The notes beneath the pieces were generated by a model. That model was not told the origin of the DNA. It worked only from the letters and a program-made list of their open reading frames with translations, and ran no database searches. Source: Nematopogon swammerdamellus (taxonomy: Eukaryota; Arthropoda; Insecta; Lepidoptera; Adelidae). From it: a stretch of DNA of 64,000 nucleotides. The translations under genes were made by a program, and so were the position numbers. The stretch spans positions 24,815,566-24,879,565 of the forward strand of contig OX336340.1 in assembly GCA_946902875.1 (NCBI GenBank), given 5' to 3'. Positions 58,301 to 64,000 of this stretch are shown here, one piece after another (position 1 is the first letter of the stretch; each line of letters starts with the position of its first letter).

Positions 58301-61047
58301 AAGGCGTCCACCTTCGCTGAGAGGCCGCGTAGATCGTCTGCGAAGTAACCCTCCAAGCCTCCACCAGGTAGATCATCACCTGGTAATCATGGCTAAGTAC
58401 ATTACCATCGGAAGCGCGTTGCAGGCGGTCCATGTGCTGTGCCAGCCGAGGCAGCCTGATCCTCAGCAGGTCTCTGAAGGCGGCCATGTCCGCTGAGAGG
58501 CCGCGCAGACTTTCTGTGAAGTAACCCTCCAGCAGGACAGCCTCCACCAGGTAGATCATCACCTGGTAATCATGGCTAAGTACATTACCATCGGAAGCAC
58601 GCTGCAGGCGGTCCATGTGCTGTGCCAGCCGAGGCAGCCTGATCCTCAGCAGGTCTCTGAAGGCGGCCATGTCCGCTAAGAGGACGCGCAGATCGTCTGC
58701 GAAGTAACCCTCAGGCAGGACAGCCTCCAGCAGGTAGATCATCACCTGGTAATCATGGCTAAGTACATTACCATCGGAAGCACGCTGCAGGCGGTCCATG
58801 TGCTGTGCCAGCCGAGGCAGCCTGATCCTCAGCAGGTCTCTGAAGGCGGCCATATCCGCTGAGAGGCCGCGCAGGTCGTCTGCGAAGTAACCCTCAGGCA
58901 GGACAGCCTCCAGCAGGTAGATCATCACCTGGTAATCATGGCTAAGTACATTACCATCGGAAGCACGCTGCAGGCGGTCCATGTGCTGTGCCAGCCGAGG
59001 CAGCCTGATCCTCAGCAGGTCTCTGAAGGCGGCCATATCCGCTGAGAGGCCGCGCAGGTCGTCTGCGAAGTAACCCTCAGGCAGGACAGCCTCCACCAGG
59101 TAGATCATCACCTGGTAATCATGGCTAAGGTCAACCTCGTGGCAGTGGAGTAAGGGCCTTGCTTGGTTGGCGGAAGATCGTGCGTTCGTTCCCAGCTGGA
59201 GTGCACCACTTTCTTCTCTCTCCGAGTTTGACAAGTTCATTTCTATCGTGGACTGCTGCATGATTGTGATTCTTTGTAATATTATACTTTATGCCAATGT
59301 GTGGCAAATGCGGGCTTATTACTTTAGGAAATGTCTTCCAGTTAACCCTATGGACCCAACTTTTTGTAATTTTCTAATATGTCCCCCAAAATCTAAATTC
59401 ACCCTATACGTCCGTAATTCAAACTCTATAATAAATTATTCAACTTTTTTCGTCCAGTAAGTAGATTCGGGGAAAATAAGCTGTGACAGACGGACAGACA
59501 AACGCGAGAATGATCCTATAAGGGTTCCTTTTGTTTCCTCTTTTTAGATCAAAGGTTTACCGAAAGAATTGCGATAAAAATATGCAAACATACGAATATT
59601 TAGGTCACATTAAATTGTGTTGTTACACACAAAAAATTATATTGTATATTTTTAATTAGAAAAATGCAAATCGAAAATAATTTGAAAAAATACATCCCGA
59701 CCAGAATTTTTGCGAAGTCAACTTGCACGGTTCCCCATTGAACCTTATGCACCCAATCGTGCAAGTTGACTGTTCGCAAAAAAAATTATGCGAAATAATG
59801 AAGGTGCAATAGATCGAAAATTTGGAGATAATACGTAACGGCCCGATGGTGTAGTCAGTTAACGCGTTGGCGGCTCAAGCCAGAGACCCAGGTTCAAATC
59901 CTGGTCGGGTTGTATTTTTTCCATTGATTTTCGATTTTTTATTTTATTGTGTCCAATGAAGAGTTTTTATTCTATTCTTCTTCTTGCATCTTCATGTCGC
60001 GTCGTGTCTCGGTCTGAACTGACCCACATCTGCGGTGTCATCAAGGATATTCGTCCATGGGTGTCACAGGCGTAGTATCGTATCCTATTCCATCATACGA
60101 GGTGTGGCAATTAAGTTCCGGGAATTTTTCAATAAAACACAAACAAATTAGGTTACGAACAAAATTGTATTATCGACTTTCACAAATTTATAGTATCCCT
60201 GTAACTCTACACAATGATTCCAACGTCGCTCCCACAATTGGAAGCACCCTTGGTAGTCTTCCGAAGTTAACTCGCTCAGCACCGCGGTAACAGCTTCCTT
60301 GACCACCTGTACGCCGCCATGATGAGTTCCCTTGAGGTGCAAACTTCAAGAAGAAGTCGCAGGGGGTGATATCGGGGCTATAGGGTGGGTGCGGCAACGT
60401 TGGAATGCCTTTTTTCCAAAGATTTAAATAGTTAGATACAGCTTCGCCATACCCGGCACGCTATCAAACACGTTAGCATTAAATGTATGGCATGCAACTC
60501 ATTAATATTAGACAGCAACATACGCAATCCATTAGTGCGACAGAGATAGTTATTCGTTCGAGCGCTTTTATTGTTCGCATTGCTGGTGACGAGTGCTAGC
60601 GTCCTATTAGGAATCTAAACTATTTAAATCTTTGCTTTTTTCGCCAAAAACTCTTGCACAATGAACGAGGAATGAGCCGGCGCGTTGTCGGGGTGCACTG
60701 GGTGAGTTCACTCATTTTCACGACGACACTAAAAAAGTTACTTTAGAAAAACACACATAAAAAACAAACGAAACACGCCATTAATTTCGAATGGAACGAA
60801 AGGAAGGTCCCTTCTTTCCAGTCATATGTTTATAAACGACGCAGTGTTGCCAGTTCCCGAGTTTTATCCAAATTCCCGGGATTCCCGGGACTTAATTGCC
60901 AAACTACGTATAATACGAAAAATAGCAAAGCTGATACGAGAGCTGATATATACCTTCAGAGAGTCGGACTCAGATTTGTCCATCACTTCCAGAATGATCG
61001 CGGCCAACATGTTGAAGCCCTGGCAGTAGCCGACGTCCTTGTTCCAC
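46470..61047 (-). CDS. TBC1D30: TBC1D30-like Rab GTPase-activating protein, C-terminal exons
   Basis: TBC proteins stimulate GTP hydrolysis by Rab GTPases with an arginine and a glutamine finger; mammalian TBC1D30 acts on Rab8 and affects cilia. The minus-strand exons are 61047-60954, 59111-58955 (plus nine tandem copies), 56936-56765, 55704-55491, 52102-52010, 51267-51120 and 49375-46470. They join in consistent phases and match the vertebrate order: GYCQGFN, MIYLVEAVLPEGYF, VFTMQWFLTLYATWLP, RSADEFYS, DIGALKRQYARL and VNHLLLGK. The arginine finger and N-terminus lie right of the window. The last exon adds ~970 disordered residues. A cilium-related role in moths is inference only. Confidence 0.93.
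49630..49860 (+). repeat. LINE-R 3' fragment in the TBC1D30 intron
   Basis: Runs from 'gatatttcctctacagaacc' to 'gtcgcgctatctattaaaa'. A ~50-bp repeat D end in antisense ('ccggccaagtgcgagtcgga') follows at 49862-49915. Confidence 0.75.
49916..50328 (-). other. TBC1D30 intron, unassigned
   Basis: AT-rich; no exon signal or repeat recognised. Confidence 0.5.
50329..50645 (-). repeat. SINE tail fragment and adjoining repeat D copy
   Basis: Positions 50329-50435 hold the antisense SINE tail with its T-run; 50440-50645 hold an antisense repeat D ending 'ttccttacggggtacggaaa'. Confidence 0.72.
50646..50860 (+). repeat. LINE 3' tail relative
   Basis: 'ccacatcccaaaggttagtc' and 'ttaagctcgccttttgtaac' resemble the LINE tail at 24840-25090, but diverged. 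Confidence 0.45.
50879..51094. mobile_element. Palindromic MITE (family C), third copy
   Basis: The arms and tips are as in the other two copies. It lies only 25 bp inside the intron that follows TBC1D30 exon 51267-51120. Confidence 0.85.
51120..51267 (-). CDS. TBC1D30: TBC1D30 exon, ALKRQY segment
   Basis: The acceptor is GCCATCAG and the donor GTACGT. It has forty-nine codons plus one base and encodes VNVPRRADMSGGDRLSLDIG then ALKRQYARLRERQRQAHVIL. The INALKRQY..RIKKKQ..QVH segment of vertebrate TBC1D30 is the counterpart. It is probably a short helical or coiled region. Confidence 0.9.
51460..51620 (+). repeat. LINE-R-related 3' fragment
   Basis: 'gggaacgcactccctgccca' through 'gaatgtccatgggcatcgtt' to 'gccacatgtcg'. 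It shares the variant end 'cacctacttgtaggtgaaac' with the GLDC 3' UTR copy. Confidence 0.7.
51785..51921. mobile_element. Short MITE with ~44-bp perfect terminal inverted repeats
   Basis: The arm 'ctgcaggtctattcttgtaa' and onward to 'gcgctg' (51787-51831) is mirrored at 51876-51920. The interior holds a second, imperfect pair ('gcgcagagagccactta'). It sits in a TBC1D30 intron. Confidence 0.8.
52010..52102 (-). CDS. TBC1D30: TBC1D30 exon, acidic linker
   Basis: The acceptor is AATTGCAG and the donor GTAACT. It has thirty-one codons and is phase 0 at both ends: VQSVTRRGLKLFYSEDEG then DSSDEGNKMALAT. It corresponds to the acidic DSDEEND region after the TBC domain in vertebrates. Confidence 0.85.
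52331..52713 (-). mobile_element. SINE-A, full length
   Basis: An antisense copy with poly-A (T-run), complete tail and body, a 5S-like block ('gcgctaagggttgcttaata') and a head ending 'gagctaccgaggctga'. A second SINE tail scrap lies at 52180-52255. Confidence 0.85.
52963..54633 (+). mobile_element. 5'-truncated LINE with RNase H, flanked by a 13-bp duplication
   Basis: The direct repeat ATGGTATTAGAGA at 52963-52975 and 54621-54633 flanks the insert, and the 3' end is a (CAA)n tail (about 54598-54620). This proves a retrotransposition event into the TBC1D30 intron. The 5' end is cut inside the reverse transcriptase. Confidence 0.93.
52976..54511 (+). pseudogene. LINE polyprotein C-terminus: RT end, RNase H, zinc knuckle
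   Basis: The frame is open from the insertion point, through FSLNVNPDKTELVLF, EVKYLGITLDSKLNWAKH and MVTYGAVVWW (53297), to the stop at 54509-54511. Counted from that Met, the RNase H domain shows YTDGSK (D135), E170, SDSAS (D196) and GNDAADELAK (D245). A C-x2-C...H...C motif (CRGCMAEDESATHVLLEC) follows. The catalytic YADD lies in the lost part, so the piece cannot transpose. The family is distinct from LINE-R, which has no RNase H. Confidence 0.88.
54669..54939 (+). mobile_element. SINE-C, head shortened
   Basis: Starts within the head ('atgtcgtaaaaggctactaa') and has the common body, tail and poly-A. Confidence 0.8.
54955..55478 (-). repeat. Repeat D, long antisense copy
   Basis: From 'gttaagtgcgagttttactc' to 'gtacgggatacggaaacc', with the (GGAC/AGAC)n block at 55384-55432. 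It includes the ~100-bp 'atagcaatttacggtggg' segment also present in the copy at 3291. It ends 12 bp before the donor of a TBC1D30 exon. Confidence 0.8.
55491..55704 (-). CDS. TBC1D30: TBC1D30 exon, end of TBC domain
   Basis: The acceptor is CATTTCAG and the donor GTACGT. One base completes aspartate, then 71 codons follow: RILSARSADEFYSCMGGGAG, then ALGEAPELPRLRDLHRYHVT and a proline-rich end. The SADEFYS motif and PxLxxLRxxxxYxxTP match vertebrate TBC1D30. Higher G+C than its flanks. Confidence 0.92.
55735..55860. repeat. Repeat H copy
   Basis: 'gcatctgtattccgaaaatt', 'ggggtaagcggaataatcgg' and 'tgctgcgagaactc' match the other H copies. Confidence 0.5.
55950..56495. repeat. 15-bp minisatellite split by a SINE
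   Basis: Units of 'gtgccaaggtgagag' lie on both sides (55950-55991 and 56395-56495) of a SINE-B. The SINE inserted into an existing array, or the array expanded afterwards. Confidence 0.85.
55992..56396 (-). mobile_element. SINE-B, full length, inside the minisatellite
   Basis: An antisense copy from the poly-A (T-run at 55992) to the tRNA-like head (about 56318-56396, complement of GTGGCCGAGTGG). Confidence 0.87.
56765..56936 (-). CDS. TBC1D30: TBC1D30 exon, TMQWFLTL segment of the TBC domain
   Basis: The acceptor is CATCCACAG and the donor GTACGT. Two bases complete a glycine shared with the preceding exon, 56 codons follow, and it leaves with GA. It encodes GGVEPPLPDVFTMQWFLTLY, ATWLPRGALLRVWDLVFLDG and NEVLLLTALAIWDLLQ, the conserved TBC block with FTMQWFLT and RVWDxxF. 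Confidence 0.95.
57000..57195. repeat. SINE-A fragment and RTE-like fragment
   Basis: Positions 57000-57112 hold a degraded SINE-A middle part in sense; 57120-57195 read on the minus strand KYVGGKQWFRTSEGRE, the RTE-like C-terminus also found at 32258 and 62190. Confidence 0.6.
57328..57492 (-). pseudogene. TBC1D30: Duplicated exon, tenth copy (degenerate)
   Basis: 165 nt with an 8-bp net insertion, a TGA after VRVRMP and a changed acceptor (ATTACTAG). It is the oldest-looking copy. Its downstream flank diverges eight bases after the donor, which marks the array end. Confidence 0.85.
57519..57675 (-). CDS. TBC1D30: Duplicated exon, ninth copy (intact)
   Basis: 157 nt, with EGYFSDDLRVLSADMNAFRD and QRTSD. 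It is intact although it lies beyond the four broken copies. Acceptor and donor are standard. Confidence 0.7.
57702..58379 (-). pseudogene. TBC1D30: Four frame-broken duplicated exons (7-bp deletion)
   Basis: Copies 58379-58230, 58203-58054, 58027-57878 and 57851-57702 are 150 nt each. All lack the same 7 bp in the AVLPE codons, so the frame runs YLVEAWRVTSQTIYAASQRR to a stop. They share other changes (LSAKVDAF or LSAKVVAF), so one broken unit was amplified. Their inclusion would truncate the protein. The copy at 57702 has GC in place of the GT donor. Confidence 0.88.
58406..58562 (-). CDS. TBC1D30: Duplicated exon, fourth copy (intact, most divergent middle)
   Basis: 157 nt; the middle reads LLEGYFTESLRGLSADM in place of LPEGYFADDLRGLSADM. 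The flanks are identical to the other copies. Confidence 0.7.
58589..58745 (-). CDS. TBC1D30: Duplicated exon, third copy (intact)
   Basis: 157 nt; differs by YLLEA and by LRVLLADM in place of LRGLSADM. Confidence 0.7.
58772..58928 (-). CDS. TBC1D30: Duplicated exon, second copy (intact)
   Basis: 157 nt with one change from the first copy (YLLEA for YLVEA). It is in frame with its neighbours, so copies 1 to 4 also form one continuous open frame through the 26-bp spacers (each adds NVLSHDYQ). Confidence 0.7.
58955..59111 (-). CDS. TBC1D30: TBC1D30 duplicated exon, first copy (default form)
   Basis: This 157-nt exon enters in phase 0 and leaves with one base. It encodes VMIYLVEAVLPEGYFADDLR, then GLSADMAAFRDLLRIRLPRL and AQHMDRLQRASD. 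The vertebrate counterpart is IMIYLIDKVLPESYF..LRALSVDMAVFRDLL. Its acceptor is the only one with a normal long intron upstream (to 60954). Spliced to 56936-56765 it restores the domain exactly. Confidence 0.9.
59645..59940. mobile_element. Fold-back element with tRNA-like end, shortened copy
   Basis: The left end 'tatatttttaattagaaaaa' and 'tacatcccgaccag' matches 715-780, but the left tRNA-like unit is deleted. The interior inverted pair ('agtcaacttgcacggtt', 'cgtgcaagttgact') and the whole right end are present. Confidence 0.75.
59840..59911 (+). repeat. tRNA-like unit in the second fold-back copy
   Basis: 72 nt with a well-paired acceptor stem (GGCCCGA with TCGGGTT), D-arm, five-pair anticodon stem and T-arm. 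The loop again reads GGCTCAA, without U33. It is the best-folded of the three units. Confidence 0.6.
60098..60908 (-). mobile_element. Internally deleted mariner with TA duplication
   Basis: The ends 'cgaggtgtggcaattaag' and (inverted) 'cgtagtttggcaattaag' form terminal inverted repeats, each flanked by TA (60096-60097 and 60909-60910). The minus-strand transposase remnants are HPDNAPAHSSFIVQEFLAKK, then HPPYSPDITPCDFF and GTHHGGVQVVKEAVTAVLSE with a frameshift between. The N-terminal half of the transposase is deleted. A ~185-bp piece flanked by 'gatttaaatagtt'-type inverted words interrupts it at about 60433-60617. Confidence 0.88.
60954..61047 (-). CDS. TBC1D30: TBC1D30 exon with the glutamine finger
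   Basis: The acceptor is TCTCGTCAG and the donor GTATAT. One base completes the codon from an exon outside the window, then 31 codons follow: WNKDVGYCQGFNMLAAIILE, then VMDKSESDSLK. YCQG carries the catalytic glutamine of TBC domains. Vertebrate TBC1D30 has RWNKNVGYCQGFN here. It ends in phase 0, as the duplicated exon requires. Confidence 0.95.
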
Positions 61048-61141
61048 CTGACGAGAGGAGAGACACACGGCTCTTTAGTGGACTAACAAAAACATACAAA
61101 CCTAACATATCTTCTAGAGTTCGGTTTAAAGAATTTTTATT

Positions 61142-61471
61142 ATGTCGTACCGTGGGGCTGGTACTTTAAAAGAATAGCCCCACTGCATCTCTCCCCGTGT
61201 ATGTCGTAAAAGGCGACTAAGGGATATGACTCCCTTCTTATATTGGTGGTAGGGTTTAATCCGCCCGGGTTGGTACCACCGCACTCAATGAAAGGTCGGT
61301 CGAAACGGCTATGTAAATAGTTTTGTGTTTTCCGTCCAGTTCAGTGTAGCCGGCACGACCGAAGGGAAGCACTGACGTGGCACCAAGTTCACCCGGTGTT
61401 ATGGGCTGACATCACGGATGTTGTAGGTGATGTAGCCAACCGTGAAAGTTTCCACAAAAAAAAAAAATCTA
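61142..61471 (+). mobile_element. SINE-C, full length
   Basis: The head 'gtcgtaccgtggggctggta' with 'aatagccccactgcatctct', the common body and tail, and poly-A. It lies 95 bp upstream of the glutamine-finger exon, in the preceding intron. Confidence 0.83.
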
Positions 61472-62189
61472 CGACACACATAGGTACACATTCGCTTGCA
61501 GAGATTATTATAAGTTGTTACAAAGCAAATAATTAAAATTAAATTTAAAACTGTAATGTAATGTAATGTAAAACAAATGTACTGATAAAGCTAATTAATC
61601 ACACAAAAATATTCAGTAAACAGACGGACAGACCAACAGACAGACAGACAGTAACAGTACAGACATCACATAACACAGAATTGAAATAGAGTTAGAGTTA
61701 GGGCTTTAGCCAAAATTTGCTTGCCATTTCTTTCGACTTAGAGAAATTGCTAAGTGATTCAACAGCAAAATCCCGAACGAGGCAGATTTTATTTAATATT
61801 AAAAAATAGTAACAAATATGTCATAAATACAACCATAAACATATGAGTATGAGACCAACCATACCTACTACGTGGTGAGTCAAGGTCTAATCAGCTATAA
61901 GAGTAAAATTTATTAAGCAAACAGATAATTTTCCTAACGATCACACATGGCACACAAGTAAGGGTGAATGATGTCCTTCGATCCAAAGAATAAAGACAAA
62001 TATTATCTACGTATATGGAAATGATGAGTAATTCGTAATTTATTTCGACGTTACATCTCACATAACAACACATAATATTATTATATTACATATGTGAGAT
62101 GTGAGATTGGCTGTTCCTGAGGCTTTGACATTGAGTACAGCCCTCGGTACAGCCATCCATTTCGGGAGCGATAGATATATATATTTATA
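61472..62189. other. TBC1D30 intron, unassigned
   Basis: AT-rich with a cagacaga run at about 61620-61650. No exon-like signal found. Confidence 0.5.
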
Positions 62190-62610
62190 TATGACCAGTG
62201 TGTCCTCCCAATTATGACGTGAAACGTGGACGCTGACGGTCGGTGTTGTCCAAAGGTTGAAAGTTGCCCAGCGAGCAATGGAGCGAGCCATGCTGGGAAT
62301 ATCGCTACGTGATATGGTGCGTAACGAGGCAATCCGCCGACACACCAAAGTAGTCGATATTGGATACCGGGCTAAGCTCAAGTGGCAGTGGGCTGGGCAC
62401 GTCAGCCGAAGAGACGACGACCGTTGGAGTAACCGTGTCCTACACTGGCGGCCGTGGACAGGAAAACGGAGTGTGGGAAGACCACCCAACAGATGGGACG
62501 ACGACATCAAGTACGTCGGCGGAAGGCAGTGATTCCGTACCGCTGAAGGCCGGGAGGACTGGAGAAAAATTTTATTGGAGAGGCGTATGTCCAGCAGTGG
62601 ACGCTTACAC
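62190..62610 (+). pseudogene. RTE-like LINE reverse transcriptase C-terminus
   Basis: It encodes KVAQRAMERAMLGISLRD, KLKWQWAGHVSRRDDDRW, KRSVGRPPNRWDDDIKYVGG and, after an in-frame TGA, FRTAEGREDW. It is the longest of the four fragments of this family here and ends in a (CTGA)n-like tail at 62615-62626. Confidence 0.8.
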
Positions 62611-62626
62611 GCTGACTGACTGACAT

Positions 62627-63547
62627 AATATACTCGTATATATTTATAAAACTATTATATAGGTATATTAAGTATTTTACTTATTTTATTGTAATTTGCC
62701 ATTGCATTTTATTTTGCTTTCAATTATTTGAAAATGGGTTAATTTAATTTAATTAATTTTTATTTAATTGACTATAAATTGTTTAAAATTGTGTGTGTAT
62801 TTGTTGAATTAACTCTGTAGTTTTTTTTTTCGAGAAATCTGAGTGCATCGACACAGGCGAAAGCCCAGCGGTGCACTCGGGACATCTATCAAAATATGTC
62901 GTTTTGCGTTTTCTGTGTCTACTCTTCTCCTCTTTCTTTTCTAAACCATTAGTGATACTAACGTAGACTTCAGAAATTGAAATTGTTTCAATAAACAATT
63001 TGGAATTTAGGTATCAAATATTGTTTTATTTTCTTTTACCACATAATTGCCTTCATAAATAAACCCATGTTGAGTTATCCTAACGAGATGTGAGTTAGCC
63101 AAAAAATAAATTAGACACCACATTGGACATTTCTAGTCAACCGATACGATGTCCTGTGAGTGCGAGCCTTCAATCTACCCGAGTAGTAGGTCGTCTGAAT
63201 GTGTATAAAACACATATGCATTCGTAGCACCTTATCAAAGTAACTAACTTGGTAGTCCTCTCTCTGAACACCACCGTCGTGGTATGCATGAAGGATGTAT
63301 GGAACAAAGTTCTAAACGCCCTCCACTTCGGCGAGAGTTGTCGGCATGTCGCCCACACAAATCATCATAACTGGATACTTCGAAAGAGCGAACTTCCAAT
63401 TTTCCTCTTGAATAAACTCAATGGAAGTGTGTACAGTAAAATATGGTAGGAGTATTCAACAATTTATAAATCAAATATTACCCAATGCCTTTGGAAATAA
63501 ATTAGTTTACATAATAATATGACGTACGGTACGTAAATATTAGAAAT
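62627..63547. other. No supported gene; one unassigned ORF
   Basis: AT-rich. Around 63165-63370 the base composition is more balanced and frames are open on both strands. I could not match it to TBC1D30 or any repeat, so I leave it unassigned. Confidence 0.4.
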
Positions 63548-63654
63548 AACTTTTGCCCGAACTCCGCCAGCGGTATTGTAGGTTTTCAGCAAAAGTTTAA
63601 AGGAAACTCGCATGTTTTACTCAAGCTTCTCAATTTGAAATTTAGCCTGCGCGA

Positions 63655-63985
63655 TACTCGGCTTTTGCCTGCGGCTTCGCTCGCGTGAAATTCATATCTA
63701 AAAAGGAGAAAGTAAGTAAGCACGCCACCGTACCTTTATTTCGGCGCACGGAGCAATTAAGTTTGTATGAGATCCACATCTTAGCGTAACCGGAACTGAA
63801 TTTTATTTATAGCCTATGCTGTGTCACCTATAGTTAAATGTGCTTGTATCATCCAATTCGGATGACCGGTTTAAGAGGCATGGCACAAGAATTATTGAAA
63901 TCGGCACAGAACTTTAGGCTGTAGAGTGGAATATCTATATTCACATACATACATACAGTATACATTTCTAAAAACCGGCCAAGTG
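63655..63985 (+). repeat. Repeat G copy, then repeat D edge
   Basis: 'ctcggcttttgcctgcggct' to 'catacatacatacagtatac' matches 1788-2030. From 63974 'aaccggccaagtgctagtcg' is the antisense 3' end of repeat D running out of the window. Confidence 0.7.
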
Positions 63986-64000
63986 CTAGTCGAACTCGCG

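Larger units (their letters stand above)
57322..59129 (-). repeat. TBC1D30: Ten tandem copies of one TBC1D30 exon
   Basis: A unit of 183 bp (176 bp in four copies) repeats ten times. Each unit comprises 18 bp before the acceptor, the whole 157-bp exon and 8 bp after the donor, so the duplicated piece is almost exactly the exon. The 26-bp spacers start with the donor GTAATG and end with the acceptor ATTACCAG. Exon copies in transcript order: 59111-58955, 58928-58772, 58745-58589, 58562-58406, 58379-58230, 58203-58054, 58027-57878, 57851-57702, 57675-57519 and 57492-57328. Copies 1-4 and 9 in this order are intact. Confidence 0.95.

Noticed and set aside
57322..59129. A long 324-codon ORF as an independent gene
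   Set aside because: Its start lies in intron sequence and its content is four intact exon copies plus part of a broken one; it is explained by the exon array.
63170..63449. Possible upstream TBC1D30 exon
   Set aside because: Open frames exist on both strands but none matches the known sequence before the glutamine finger, and no convincing acceptor-donor pair was found.

Overview
The window is eukaryotic nuclear DNA from a moth (Lepidoptera). Two split genes have animal-type exons. The SINEs have 5S-rRNA-like or tRNA-like heads on a shared body and, as I recall the literature, resemble the HaSE families of Helicoverpa. Lepidoptera-typical LINE, mariner, Helitron and Penelope remnants fill most of the rest. 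A noctuoid or related moth is likely, but the species cannot be named from this sequence.

Layout. Positions 1-11333 are repeats: a fold-back element with two opposed tRNA-like ends (715-1294), a nearly complete LINE with an intact 1003-codon endonuclease/reverse transcriptase ORF (about 4095-7709), and several SINEs. Plus-strand exons at 11334-27959 encode the C-terminal ~590 residues of the mitochondrial glycine cleavage P-protein (GLDC). There are eleven exons with consistent phases and no break; the N-terminal exons lie left of the window. Its introns are packed with repeats, several of them touching splice sites. Positions 28000-45000 are a repeat field: a Penelope-like fragment, a fold-back built from inverted tandem arrays around a nuclease-like ORF (35027-36566), a 130-bp minisatellite of about 20 units ending in a Helitron helicase remnant, a ~560-bp palindrome, and dense SINEs.

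Minus-strand exons at 61047-46470 encode the second half of a TBC1D30-type Rab GTPase-activating protein: the glutamine-finger exon, the rest of the TBC domain, linker exons and a 968-codon disordered last exon. The upstream exons, with the arginine finger, lie right of the window.

The most unusual feature is in TBC1D30. The exon after the glutamine-finger exon is present ten times in tandem (57328-59111), with only 26 bp between copies. The spacers begin with a donor and end with an acceptor but are too short to splice. Five copies are intact, four share a 7-bp frame-breaking deletion, and one carries a stop. The two genes converge (GLDC rightward, TBC1D30 leftward) and nothing in the sequence links their functions.
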